Below are positions 33,367 to 42,503 of a stretch of 64,000 nt of DNA, one piece after another. The DNA lies in NCBI RefSeq assembly GCF_021532615.1, contig NZ_JAKGAQ010000003.1, forward strand, positions 124,001 through 188,000, written 5' to 3'. The notes beneath the pieces are model-generated. The model saw only the letters and a program-made list of their open reading frames with translations. It did not search any database and had not been told where the DNA came from. Source of the stretch: Octadecabacter dasysiphoniae. Its GTDB lineage: Bacteria > Pseudomonadota > Alphaproteobacteria > Rhodobacterales > Rhodobacteraceae. How positions within the stretch are numbered: position 1 is the first letter of the stretch; each line of letters starts with the position of its first letter. Made by a program: the position numbers and the translations under genes.

Positions 33367-35772
33367 TTAACCCAATAGATGTTGATTGTTGGGGTCAAAA
33401 ACGGGGTCTGCCAGCACTTTCGCTAAATAGATTTGGCCCAAAACCTGTAGGTCCAGTGCACCGCCAATTGTGCGATGCTTTGCATCAATCCAACACACCG
33501 CAAGCATTTTTCCGCACCGCCAGCCCATACCGCCCGACGTGACATACCCGATCAATTGCCCGTCTTTCAGGACAGGTTCTGTCCCCCAGCAAGGCGGCGC
33601 GTTGGCGTCGACTTCGACCGTGACGAAGACTTTTGCGGGCGCAATATCGCGCTGCCTGTCGACCACAGAGCGGCCGATGTAGTCTTTGGTTTTTGAGCAG
33701 AACCGCTGCAACCCAGCGGCATGTGGTGTGACCTCGGTCGTCATTTCTGCGCCCCAGCTGCGATAGCCTTTTTCGATCCGCAACATTCCCATGGCACGTC
33801 CACCCATCAAGATCAGATCGTGGTTTTTGCCCTCGGTCATCAATGCGTCGAACAGCGCCTTCTGGTTCAACATCGGGCAGTGCAATTCCCACCCGAGTTC
33901 GCCTGAAAACGAAATACGGATTGCAGTGCAGCGCACGCGCCCGATGTCGATTTGTTTTGAGGACATGAACGGAAAGTCGTCAAAATCGTCGGCGGACAGT
34001 GTGTTCAACAAGGCCCGCGATTTTGGACCAGCGATCCCGATGGCGGCGAACTGGTCGGTTATATTTTCGATTGAGACAGCGAAATCGCCCGCATGATCCT
34101 CCATCCAGCGTTGATACAAAGCGACGCCCATCGTCGCGCCGACGCAGTAGAAACTGCCATCATCAGAGTTTTCGATCGTGATATCACCGACGATCCCGCC
34201 GCGTTCGTTCAGCATCAGCAATAACGCCACCTTGCCCGGTTTTGACGGTACTTTGGCTGATCCGATATGGTCTAAGAACGCCTGCGCATCGGGGCCGGAA
34301 ATCCGGAATTTCCCGTAGCTCGACATGTCCGACAGACCGCAGCCCGCTGCCATTGCCGTAGCCTCGCGGCCGACGTGGTCCCACCAGTTGGGGCGCTGAA
34401 AACTCGGCTCATCGACCTCACCGTTTGGCGCGTACCACAGCGGACGTTCCCAACCGTAGGCTTGCCCCATCACCGCGCCGTGCGACAGCAAGTCATTGTA
34501 AATCGGCGTTGTTTTCAAAGGTCGCCCGGTTTTGCGTTCAATGCCGGGGTAGATCAGCTCGTAGCGGATCGGCAGGATTTCGTGGGTGCGTTCGCGGGCA
34601 AATTCGCGGGTGGTCCAATCGCCAAATCGGGCCACGTCGATGAAATGCAGATCGAGCTCGGTTTCTCCCTCAAGGATCCATTGGCTCATCGCGAGGCCAA
34701 TGCCGCCGCCCTGTGCAATCCCGCCAAGGAACCCGCAGGCCACAAAGAAATTCGGCACGCCGGGCATGGGGCCGATCATCGGGCGGCCATCGGGGGCAAA
34801 GCTGATCGCGCCGTTCACGCCGCGTTTGATGCCCGCAGAGTCCAAGGCTGGAACCCGGTGAAAGATTGATGCTAATCCATCGCCAAGCCGGTCCCAATCA
34901 TCCTCGAATAACTCTTGTCCAAACGACCACGGCGCGCGGCCTTTGCTCCACGCTGTCCGGCAGTTTTGTTCCCATGGGCCGAGCAACAGGCCTTGGCCTT
35001 CTTGGCGCAGGTAATACTGGCTGTCGCAATCACGGATCATTGGCAATTCATAGCCAAGTGCGGCGACCTCTGGCATCGTGTCGGTCACCAAATACTGGTG
35101 TTCCATATTAGTGATGGGCACGGTTGTGCCGACCATTTCGGCGACTTCGCGGGCCCAGAATCCGGCGCAATTCACGATGGTTTCGCACTCAAATACCTCG
35201 TCGTTCGCGGTCAGCCGCCATTGGCCAGACGGCAGGCGTGTGATGCTGTCAACTTGGCAGTTCTGTTTGATTTTGCCGCCGTATTTGCGCGCACCCGCGG
35301 CCAGACCCATCGTGACGGAATAGGGATCAACATAGCCTTCTTCGGGGTCCCACGCGCCGCCTTCCAGATCGGACACATTCAACAGCGGATATTTTGCTTT
35401 GATTTCGTCAGGCGTCACCAGATCATACTCAAGCCCTATACTGCGGAATTTACCGGCGAGGTGCTTGAATTCCTCCATCCGTTCCTTGGTCTGCGCAAGG
35501 AAGAATCCGCCAACGATATGGCTTCCGACCTCTTGCCCGACTTCTTCGGCGAGGCCGTCATAAAGGCGCAGGGAATAGGCCTGAAGCGCGGACAGATTTG
35601 CATAAGCGCTTTGGGTGTGGACGTTGCCAGCCGCGTGCCAAGTGGCCCCTGCCGTCAGCTGACGCCGTTCCAATAACAACGCATCTTTTTCACCTGCTTT
35701 GGCGAGATGATACAGCGTCGAGGTGCCGACAATGCCGCCGCCGATGATAATAATCCGTGCATGTGTGGTCAT
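33367..35772 (-). CDS. Dimethylglycine/sarcosine dehydrogenase-like FAD-GCV_T protein
   Basis: 801 residues in three parts: a DAO-type FAD domain (about 1-375) with IIIIGGGIVGTSTLYHLA and the GATWHAAGNVHT motif, whose histidine binds FAD covalently in this family; a short middle domain (about 375-435); and a tetrahydrofolate-binding GCV_T domain (about 440-800) with GKFRISGPDAQAFLDHI and FSGELGWELH. Such enzymes demethylate dimethylglycine or sarcosine and load the one-carbon unit on folate in the cytoplasm. It is transcribed from 35772, 134 bases after an AraC-type regulator on the same strand. Substrate choice among methylated glycines is not certain. Confidence 0.85.
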   Translation of the reverse strand: MTTHARIIIIGGGIVGTSTLYHLAKAGEKDALLLERRQLTAGATWHAAGNVHTQSAYANLSALQAYSLRLYDGLAEEVGQEVGSHIVGGFFLAQTKERMEEFKHLAGKFRSIGLEYDLVTPDEIKAKYPLLNVSDLEGGAWDPEEGYVDPYSVTMGLAAGARKYGGKIKQNCQVDSITRLPSGQWRLTANDEVFECETIVNCAGFWAREVAEMVGTTVPITNMEHQYLVTDTMPEVAALGYELPMIRDCDSQYYLRQEGQGLLLGPWEQNCRTAWSKGRAPWSFGQELFEDDWDRLGDGLASIFHRVPALDSAGIKRGVNGAISFAPDGRPMIGPMPGVPNFFVACGFLGGIAQGGGIGLAMSQWILEGETELDLHFIDVARFGDWTTREFARERTHEILPIRYELIYPGIERKTGRPLKTTPIYNDLLSHGAVMGQAYGWERPLWYAPNGEVDEPSFQRPNWWDHVGREATAMAAGCGLSDMSSYGKFRISGPDAQAFLDHIGSAKVPSKPGKVALLLMLNERGGIVGDITIENSDDGSFYCVGATMGVALYQRWMEDHAGDFAVSIENITDQFAAIGIAGPKSRALLNTLSADDFDDFPFMSSKQIDIGRVRCTAIRISFSGELGWELHCPMLNQKALFDALMTEGKNHDLILMGGRAMGMLRIEKGYRSWGAEMTTEVTPHAAGLQRFCSKTKDYIGRSVVDRQRDIAPAKVFVTVEVDANAPPCWGTEPVLKDGQLIGYVTSGGMGWRCGKMLAVCWIDAKHRTIGGALDLQVLGQIYLAKVLADPVFDPNNQHLLG

Positions 35773-35906
35773 GGTATTTCACTTTTCATAAGGCCACGGA
35801 CACGATGGGACAGCACCCGCATTAGGCCTTACGATAGGGGCATTTGGTTGGATGCAACGGGCAGATATCGACGTCAGCGTGGATGCATTGCGACGAACGC
35901 AAACGC

Positions 35907-36905
35907 CTATCTTCTGTCTGCGGACGGCAGAACACCAAAAACCTTGCGGTAGACTTTGGAAAATTGCGCAGGTTCAAACCCGAAATCCAGGGCAATATCG
36001 GCGATAGACCTGCGCCCCATCAGGACCTCTTGGCGGGCCTCGGACATGCGCAGTTCTTTGTATATCGCGCCGGGCGTCTTTTGGAATTCGGATTGGAATA
36101 GCCGTTCTAACTGACGTTGAGACACGCCAGACCGGCGGGCAATTTCAAACAATGACAAAGCATCAAAACGATTTGCTTCCATCAATTGGATCGCCGCGAA
36201 AACCTGTCTGTTGGCCGTGACGTATCGAAGCTGCGCGGGATATGTTTGCTTTAATTTGCCGTCGCGTACGCCTTCCATCATCAGGCAGGACGCGATGTCT
36301 TCGACCATGCCATCGGGGCAATTGTCGTGAACATATTTCAACATCAAATCAGCTGCGGCACCGCCACCCGAACAGGTAGAATGCTTTGTGTCCATGATGA
36401 ACAGAGACGTAGAAACGTCGACTTTGGGGTGGTTTTCCTTAAGATAGGGCACGTCTTCCCAATGTGCACAAACAGTGCGGCCATCAATCAGGCCCGCCTG
36501 CGCGAGCCGGACAACACCAGACGAAATCGCCCAGATTGATTGTCCTGCCCGGGCCCAACGCCGAAGCCGTTTGATCATTTCGCTGTTCGCACGGCGCGCC
36601 GCCCCCGCACCTGCCACGATCACCCGGGTCGCATTTATCGGTAGTCGGTCGATTTCACATGTCGGAAGTATTTCGATGCCGTTGGACGCCGCAACGGGGC
36701 CATCATCCAAAGACGCGACGCAGTAAGAGGTGGAATTTCCGGCACCCAGTTTTTGCGCAACGCGCAGGACTTCTATCGCAGATGAAAACGCCTGCATGGT
36801 AAAGCCGTCTTCGACGATGAATGCGAAGTTCTCTTCTGAAGGTCCCAAAGTGAGAGGTCCAGTTCTTGACGGGGCGAGTCTGCGATAGATTGCCGTGTCT
36901 GCCAA
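35907..36905 (-). CDS. GlxA-type AraC regulator with GATase1-like domain
   Basis: 332 residues: an N-terminal class-I glutamine-amidotransferase-like (DJ-1/PfpI) domain (about 25-200; NFAFIVEDGFTMQAFSSAIEVLRVA, with IWAISSGVVRLAQAGLIDGR) and a C-terminal AraC helix-turn-helix pair (about 225-325; SLFEIARRSGVSQRQLERLFQ...DIALDFGFEPAQFSKVYRKVFG). The usual nucleophile cysteine position reads SSGV, so it is a sensor, not an enzyme. GbdR of this family activates glycine betaine and dimethylglycine catabolism. The adjacent dimethylglycine dehydrogenase-like gene fits that role here. Confidence 0.88.
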   Translation of the reverse strand: MADTAIYRRLAPSRTGPLTLGPSEENFAFIVEDGFTMQAFSSAIEVLRVAQKLGAGNSTSYCVASLDDGPVAASNGIEILPTCEIDRLPINATRVIVAGAGAARRANSEMIKRLRRWARAGQSIWAISSGVVRLAQAGLIDGRTVCAHWEDVPYLKENHPKVDVSTSLFIMDTKHSTCSGGGAAADLMLKYVHDNCPDGMVEDIASCLMMEGVRDGKLKQTYPAQLRYVTANRQVFAAIQLMEANRFDALSLFEIARRSGVSQRQLERLFQSEFQKTPGAIYKELRMSEARQEVLMGRRSIADIALDFGFEPAQFSKVYRKVFGVLPSADRR

Positions 36906-37043
36906 ATACCGTCAACGGTCGGGGTGTACACAGCCCAACACCGTCATCTGCGTAATCGGTTTTTCGCAAAATAGGGCATTTGGGCGTGGCTATCGTTAGG
37001 GATTGTTGATTTCCCTTAACATGCCATGGCGGCCAAGGGGGCT

Positions 37044-37090
37044 GGCACAGCTGTCAAATGTAAGTTCCCGTCAAAGGGTGAAGCTGTGCC
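37044..37090. repeat. 8-bp inverted repeat with 31-base spacer
   Basis: GGCACAGC (37044-37051) and GCTGTGCC (37083-37090) lie between the start of the GlxA-type gene and the end of pxpC. This could be a transcript-end hairpin for the pxp operon or an operator for the regulator gene; the sequence does not decide. Confidence 0.35.
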
Positions 37091-37141
37091 TCAACGCTTG
37101 TGGTCGTGTGACGATAGGCGTGCGAAGCATCAAAATGGCAC

Positions 37142-38143
37142 TTAGTCGAACACGCAGCCGTGTATGAGGTTTTCACGCATCAACCGCTGCGCCAATGAGC
37201 CACGGGGCACAGAAATGTCCCGTAGATATTGGGTTTTCTGGGTCAAGAAGGTTCTTACGTCGTCAATCGCTTGGGGACTTGAAATCGATGTGAAGCGCAA
37301 AGACTGTCCTGCCCGAAATTGCGCCAATCTGTCTGTGTCGCAAGAGATGACGGTGGCAATTTTCGGATACCCACCTGTGGTTTGATGATCCGCGAGGAGC
37401 ACAGTTGGAACCCCGTCGCCAGACACCTGGATCGATCCGCGCACAATTGGTTCCGAAGGAATGGACAGCGCACCGTCCAATTCCAACAATGGGCCGCTCA
37501 GACGCATTCCCATGCGGTCATACGCATCCGTGACTTGGTAGGTTTCGGTCACAAGCCGTTCTGTGGCGCCTTCGGAAAAATGATGGTCTTGGGGGCCGGT
37601 TACGATGCGGATAGGGCCGTCAGACGTGAAATCTGGCTGTACTATTTCGCCCAGACGATCGTCACAAATAGTGGCGTCAGAAATTGTCAGGGAGTGCCCC
37701 GCCTGCACAGCACCACCGCCAAAACCCGATGTCGAATGTGTCGCCTGACTTTGGAGCCAATCCTTTGACACGACACACCCCGCAAATGCGAGATATGCCC
37801 AACTTCCCGCCCGACCGGCGCGGATCGCAATCCTTTCACCTTTGCTGATCGTCAGGACCGTCCAGGAACTGGTTTTTTGCGTCCCGTGTTCGACGACAAA
37901 ATCACCGCCCGTAATGGCAAGGGTGACGGCACCTTCTTTGCACTGCAACATCAAGCCGCCAAGGGATATTTCAATCGCAGTGGACCCCTGCGGATTGCCG
38001 AGGGCCGCGTTGGCGGCGTCATAGGCCAATCGATCCATCGGGCCAGAGGCCGACACGCCGTATCGCATATTTCCAGGACGGCCCGCATCCTGAACCGTGA
38101 CCAGCGGCCCGGCGAATGAAACAGAAAACACCGCGTCAGCCAT
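37142..38143 (-). CDS. pxpC: 5-oxoprolinase subunit PxpC
   Basis: 333 residues from ATG 38143, preceded by an AGGAAA site; the frame is open to 38194. The N-terminus FAGPLVTVQDAGRPGNMRYGVSASGPMDRLAYDAAN is the hallmark of the KipA/PxpC family (biotin-dependent carboxylase-like domain), and TVLLADHQTTGGYPKIATVI near residue 265 is the other conserved block. With PxpA and PxpB it opens the lactam ring of 5-oxoproline using ATP, giving glutamate. Its start overlaps pxpB by 8 bases. Confidence 0.92.
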   Translation of the reverse strand: MADAVFSVSFAGPLVTVQDAGRPGNMRYGVSASGPMDRLAYDAANAALGNPQGSTAIEISLGGLMLQCKEGAVTLAITGGDFVVEHGTQKTSSWTVLTISKGERIAIRAGRAGSWAYLAFAGCVVSKDWLQSQATHSTSGFGGGAVQAGHSLTISDATICDDRLGEIVQPDFTSDGPIRIVTGPQDHHFSEGATERLVTETYQVTDAYDRMGMRLSGPLLELDGALSIPSEPIVRGSIQVSGDGVPTVLLADHQTTGGYPKIATVISCDTDRLAQFRAGQSLRFTSISSPQAIDDVRTFLTQKTQYLRDISVPRGSLAQRLMRENLIHGCVFD

Positions 38144-38828
38144 GATCGATTTTCCTGTTGGAACTCTCAAACGTTGCGAGGTCGATCCGTTCAAAAGTCA
38201 CATTATCCCCGACATCGAACAGGAAAGGGTGGGTCGGATCGCCCGTGAAGATCGCGTTGGGTGAACGGCCGATGATCGACCAACCTGTTGGCATGGTGAG
38301 TGTCGTTATGAGGCATTGAGGGCCAGCGATGATGACGCTGCCTGCCGGAACGTCACGAACCGGAGCGGGTTTTCGCGGCACTTGGATCTGTTCTGCCACG
38401 CCCGACAAATAAGCGTAGCCCGGTGAAAAACCGTACATCAAAACGTGGTAATCGCCTGCCAGATGCGCATTAATAACTGCATCTTTCGAAAGCCCAGTCG
38501 CGGATGCGACGGCGCCCAAGTCCGGTGCGAACGACGCCTCGTAGCACACCTGAATATGCCGCTGAACACCTGTTATTACTTTTGTTTTCAAACCATTGAG
38601 GCATTTTCGGATATGTTCCTCGATGGTTATGTGATCCGTCATGATGGGATCGAAAGAGACTAAAAGGTTCACCAAAGCGGGCACCGTTTCAATCACACCA
38701 ACGGGCGTGTCAGCGGCAATCGCGTTGTCCAGTGCGATGACGCTGTTGTGGGCTTCTTCACTGACGTCTTTGGCAAATGTCACCAACACCGCGTGATCAG
38801 CAATGGCCTTGAACTGCGGTTCCATCAT
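38136..38828 (-). CDS. pxpB: 5-oxoprolinase subunit PxpB
   Basis: 230 residues of the KipI/PxpB family. HVLMYGFSPGYAYLSGV (near 128), VPRKPAPVRDVPAGSVIIAGPQC and TPTGW-like TMPTGWSIIGRSP with NAIFTGDPTHPFLFDVGD are its signature blocks. In Bacillus the homologue also inhibits the sporulation kinase KinA; in proteobacteria the role is 5-oxoproline hydrolysis with PxpA and PxpC. It sits between those two genes, 5 bases after pxpA. Confidence 0.92.
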   Translation of the reverse strand: MMEPQFKAIADHAVLVTFAKDVSEEAHNSVIALDNAIAADTPVGVIETVPALVNLLVSFDPIMTDHITIEEHIRKCLNGLKTKVITGVQRHIQVCYEASFAPDLGAVASATGLSKDAVINAHLAGDYHVLMYGFSPGYAYLSGVAEQIQVPRKPAPVRDVPAGSVIIAGPQCLITTLTMPTGWSIIGRSPNAIFTGDPTHPFLFDVGDNVTFERIDLATFESSNRKIDHG

Positions 38829-38833
38829 GGGCC

Positions 38834-39595
38834 TTACTGACGCGCAAAACTGGCGATTTGAACGCCTTGGGCTGTAAGTCTTGTGCGGATTTCGCGGGCC
38901 ATATCCACCGCACCCGCAGTGTCGCCGTGCACACAGATAGACTGCGCAGCGAGCTTAATCGGATCGCCATCGATGACTGGCATAAGGCCGCTTTCAAGAA
39001 ACGAAACCAGACGATCCGCCGCCGCGGCCGCGTCGTGGATCATTGCGCCGTCTTGGTCGCGGGGGACAAGTTGCCCAGAGGACAGATACCCGCGATCTGC
39101 GAATATTTCAGAAAACACCGGCGCGTTTGCAGCACGGGCGGCGTGTTCGCTTTGTGTGCCAGAAATCGCAAGGATGGCCAGTTCAGGGTCAATCTTTTGC
39201 ACAGCCGTGACGATGGCATCGGCGACATCGCGATCGCGCGCCGCTAGATTTCCAAGGGCGCCGTGCGGCTTTACATATGTGACGGGCACGCCGACTTGCG
39301 CGGCAATACCGATCAATGCGCCGATTTGGGCGGCACACATCCTGCCGATTTCGGCCGGGGACATGGGGATCACGCGCCGCCCGAAACCGATCAGGTCGTT
39401 GTAGCCGGGGTGAGCGCCGACACAGACCCCGTTATCGCGCGCAAGTTCAAGCGTTCGAAACATCGTTTCGGGGTCGCTGGCATGGCCGCCGCAGGCGATG
39501 TTGGCCGACGTCACGATAGACAGCATCTGTGCGTCGTTGCCCATGTTCCAAGGCCCAAAGCCTTCGCCTAGATCAGAGTTGAGGTCGATACGCAT
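38834..39595 (-). CDS. pxpA: 5-oxoprolinase subunit PxpA (LamB/YcsF family)
   Basis: 253 residues. The N-terminus IDLNSDLGEGFGPW and ANIACGGHASDPETM, then VGAHPGYNDLIGFGRR and VKPHGALGN, are the conserved metal/substrate-binding blocks of the family. SEIFADRGYLSSGQLVPR is the later block. It starts the oxoprolinase trio and follows the TRAP large permease gene by 9 bases on the same transcript. Confidence 0.94.
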   Translation of the reverse strand: MRIDLNSDLGEGFGPWNMGNDAQMLSIVTSANIACGGHASDPETMFRTLELARDNGVCVGAHPGYNDLIGFGRRVIPMSPAEIGRMCAAQIGALIGIAAQVGVPVTYVKPHGALGNLAARDRDVADAIVTAVQKIDPELAILAISGTQSEHAARAANAPVFSEIFADRGYLSSGQLVPRDQDGAMIHDAAAAADRLVSFLESGLMPVIDGDPIKLAAQSICVHGDTAGAVDMAREIRTRLTAQGVQIASFARQ

Positions 39596-39604
39596 ATCTC
39601 GGTC

Positions 39605-40888
39605 CTATTGAAGGTAGGTCGGCAAGAAGAGAGCAATGTTCGGAAATGCGATCAAGAGGAACGCCATCGCCAACATCGTTAGGCAGTAGGGCAATGCGCC
39701 CAGCATCACCTCGTTCAAACTGCCAGATTTACGCGCCCCTTGCACCACATAAAGGTTCAGCCCGACGGGCGGCGTGATAAGCGCCATTTCGATCAGCACG
39801 ATCATCAGGATACCAAACCAGATTACGTCATACCCCTGCACGAGAACCATGGGCACGATGATGGGGATTGTTACAACCATCAGCGACAGGGTTTCGATAA
39901 AAAATCCGAGCACGATATAGAGCACCACAACCACGAGGATGAAACCAAGCGGTGACAGGCCCAGACCTTCCATGAACGCGGTCAATTCGCGGCCCAGTCC
40001 GGCAGAGGCCAGCGTGAAGTTCAGGAATGATGCGCCTATGACAATCAGCATGATCATCGATGTGATCTTGACCGTCCCTGTCAGGCTTTGGGTGAGCATG
40101 TCCCATGAGATTCCGCCGAACGCGAAGGCGATCAAGAATGCACCCGCAACACCGACAGCGGCCGCTTCGGTGGGGGTGGCCCAACCGCGATAGATGGACC
40201 CGACAATCATCGCGAAAAGGATAATGATCGGGATCAAATCGATCAGTGCCCGCAACATCTGCGCAATCGGGAACGTGCGGCGCAAACCGCCAAGATCAGG
40301 CCGGATCAGGCAGATGATCACTGTAACGAGCATGAACATCAGTGCCAGTGCGATGCCTGGAATAAGCCCTGCAAGAAACAGCTGCGGGATCGAAGACTGG
40401 GTCAGAAACCCGTAAACGATCAGATTAATGGATGGCGGGATCATGATGCCAAGCGTGCCGCCAGCGGCGATTGCGCCTGAGAATAATTTCGGATCATACC
40501 CCAGCTTTTCGGCTTGCGGCATGGCAACCGTGGCCACCGTAGCAGCTGTGGCGACGGATGACCCGGAGGTGGCCGAAAACATTGTCGCGGTCGCGATATT
40601 AGCGTGCACCAACCCACCCGGCAGCCACGACACCCAGCGGTCAAGTGCAGCGTAGGTGCGGGTTGCAACGCCGCTGCGCACGAGGATTTCACCCAGCAGC
40701 ACAAAGAACGGGATTGCGATCAGCGTTGCTGAATTGGACGACGACCAGACCATATTGCCCAAGCCCCGGATCAGCGGAAAGCCGGAAAAGAAGGCATCGA
40801 TGCCAAAGCCCAGCAAGAACAGTACAATGCCGACAGGAATGGACAGCGCCAGCAACGCCAGAAGGCCGACGGAGACGAAGGGGATCAT
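39605..40888 (-). CDS. TRAP transporter large permease DctM
   Basis: 427 residues, about 12 membrane segments, with FSATSGSSVATAATVATVAMPQ, IPPSINLIVYGFLT, PTEAAAVGVAGAFLIA and LITPPVGLNLYVVQG, all at the positions expected for DctM. It is distinct from the plus-strand DctM at 31112 and pairs with the DctQ encoded upstream, whose stop overlaps its start (ATGA). Its downstream neighbours pxpABC suggest the solute is 5-oxoproline, glutamate or a precursor. Confidence 0.93.
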   Translation of the reverse strand: MIPFVSVGLLALLALSIPVGIVLFLLGFGIDAFFSGFPLIRGLGNMVWSSSNSATLIAIPFFVLLGEILVRSGVATRTYAALDRWVSWLPGGLVHANIATATMFSATSGSSVATAATVATVAMPQAEKLGYDPKLFSGAIAAGGTLGIMIPPSINLIVYGFLTQSSIPQLFLAGLIPGIALALMFMLVTVIICLIRPDLGGLRRTFPIAQMLRALIDLIPIIILFAMIVGSIYRGWATPTEAAAVGVAGAFLIAFAFGGISWDMLTQSLTGTVKITSMIMLIVIGASFLNFTLASAGLGRELTAFMEGLGLSPLGFILVVVVLYIVLGFFIETLSLMVVTIPIIVPMVLVQGYDVIWFGILMIVLIEMALITPPVGLNLYVVQGARKSGSLNEVMLGALPYCLTMLAMAFLLIAFPNIALFLPTYLQ

Positions 40889-41433
40889 TGCAAAGTGTCC
40901 TGTTCAGCGAAGGCACCGATGATGCTTTCGGTTTCTGTGTGGCGACGTTTGAGCAAGAGACCAAGCGCGCACAACGTCGTAAGGGTCGACATGATGGCAA
41001 ACCAGACCCAGCCTGCGAACCACGGAAACTGAACCCAGACGAGGGGCGTTTCCAGTGGTGTGTTCGCCCGTGATCCATTGGTCAGCGAATGGGCCACGAC
41101 TGGCCACGCCTTGATTGCGATCGTGATAATCACGCCTGTCATAACGATCATGGAAAAGACGTCGAACAGGGCCCTGCCGAAGGTTTTGAACCGCGTGCGC
41201 ACCAGATCGATGCGCACGTGGCCAAGTTCAAGAAGTGTGTAAGACATGCCCCAGGATGTGGCGAGGGCCATAGCATAGCCCGCGATTTCCTCGGTGCCGC
41301 CCAGCGACGTGCCGAACCGGCGCATGATGATATCTGTCAGCACGAAGGCTGCACAGGCGAGCAATCCAAAGCCGACCAGCAGGGCTACTTTGCGGTTGAG
41401 AGCCCGAAGTGTCTGTATCATCTTGAGTTCCAT
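40885..41433 (-). CDS. TRAP transporter small permease DctQ
   Basis: 182 residues from ATG 41433; the frame is open to 41517 but would then overlap the dctP stop at 41460. Four membrane segments, with the DctQ motif TDIIMRRFGTSLGGTEEIAGYAMALATSWGMSYTLLELGHVRID in the first half. It bridges the binding protein and the large permease in the inner membrane. Confidence 0.88.
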   Translation of the reverse strand: MELKMIQTLRALNRKVALLVGFGLLACAAFVLTDIIMRRFGTSLGGTEEIAGYAMALATSWGMSYTLLELGHVRIDLVRTRFKTFGRALFDVFSMIVMTGVIITIAIKAWPVVAHSLTNGSRANTPLETPLVWVQFPWFAGWVWFAIMSTLTTLCALGLLLKRRHTETESIIGAFAEQDTLQ

Positions 41434-41459
41434 GTTCGGCACGTCCACTTTTTTGAAGG

Positions 41460-42491
41460 TTACTCGATCGTGACACCGACAACTTGGCCGACGCTTTCGT
41501 TCCAGCGCGCGGCCCAATCCTCGCCTGACCGTTCCGCCCAGTCTGGCAGCACTTCGGAGGTCAGCAAGTCACGGGCGCGTGCGAAGTCTTCGTCGCTGAC
41601 CTCAACCAGTGTCATGGAACGCGCTTCACCCGTTTGGCATTCACCGTTTCCGGTCAGGCAGGCCACGTCGTTGACCAAAGCATCTTGCGCGCTGGCCCAG
41701 GCAAGGTCTTCGAAACCGGTGACAATCTCGGACGAGATCAACGCCTGCGTTTCTGCATCAAGACTGTTCCACTTGTCGAGGTTCATGGCGGTGACAACAG
41801 GGTCCCAGCCCCCAAGGGGGATCGGCAACAGGTGCGTGGATACTTCCCACCAGCCAGCGCTGTAACCCGAACCGGCACCGGTCACAGCGCAATCGACAAC
41901 GCCGTTTTGCAATGCACCCGGAACTTCGGCAAAGGACACATTCACGCCCTCAGCACCCAGCGCTTCGAGGAGAAGTGCTGTCATGCGGCCGGATGCGCGC
42001 ACCTTCAGGCCCTCAAGGTCGGCAAGGCTGCCGATCTCGCTGTTGCAGAACACGACTTGCGGCGGGTAGGGCGCGACCGCCAGAACCTGGCTGTTGAAAC
42101 GATCACGGAAAATGTCGTCCACCATCGGGCGGGCCGCATCGACCATGGCGCGCGCATCGTCGGCTGTCAGAGCAAGAAGCGGCACGTCGAGCCCTTCGAG
42201 TTCGGGAGCATCAGAAACGGCATAATCGCCCACGGTCATCGCCACATCATAAACGCCTTGGCCGAGCAGCGGATAGACATCGCCCAAACCAAGGCTCATC
42301 TGGTTGTGTGTTGTAAGTTCGACATTGATCTTGCCACCGGATGCTTCGGGCAATGTCATTGTCCAGAACGGCACTTCGTACTGGTTGTGCAAGGGCAGGC
42401 TGGACCAGCTGCCAACAACGGACAGGTCTTCCGCGAATGCGGGAACCGCGAGCGCCGTTGTGGCGGCAAGAATGGATAGGGTGCGTTTCAT
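41460..42491 (-). CDS. TRAP transporter binding protein DctP
   Basis: 343 residues with a signal peptide (MKRTLSILAATTALAVPAFA). The mature part shows the TRAP binding-protein layout: LHNQYEVPFWTMTLPEASGGKI, PLLGQGVYDVAM, the carboxylate-binding arginine segment LEGLKVRASGRMTALLLEALGAEGVNVSFAEVPGALQNGVVDC, and WDPVVTAMNLDKWNSL. Two cysteines near the C-terminus (ACLTGNGEC) may form a disulfide. It lies between a D-glutamate-cyclase-like gene and the permease genes, and most likely delivers an acidic amino acid or lactam. Confidence 0.9.
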   Translation of the reverse strand: MKRTLSILAATTALAVPAFAEDLSVVGSWSSLPLHNQYEVPFWTMTLPEASGGKINVELTTHNQMSLGLGDVYPLLGQGVYDVAMTVGDYAVSDAPELEGLDVPLLALTADDARAMVDAARPMVDDIFRDRFNSQVLAVAPYPPQVVFCNSEIGSLADLEGLKVRASGRMTALLLEALGAEGVNVSFAEVPGALQNGVVDCAVTGAGSGYSAGWWEVSTHLLPIPLGGWDPVVTAMNLDKWNSLDAETQALISSEIVTGFEDLAWASAQDALVNDVACLTGNGECQTGEARSMTLVEVSDEDFARARDLLTSEVLPDWAERSGEDWAARWNESVGQVVGVTIE

Positions 42492-42503
42492 GATTTTAGT
42501 CTC

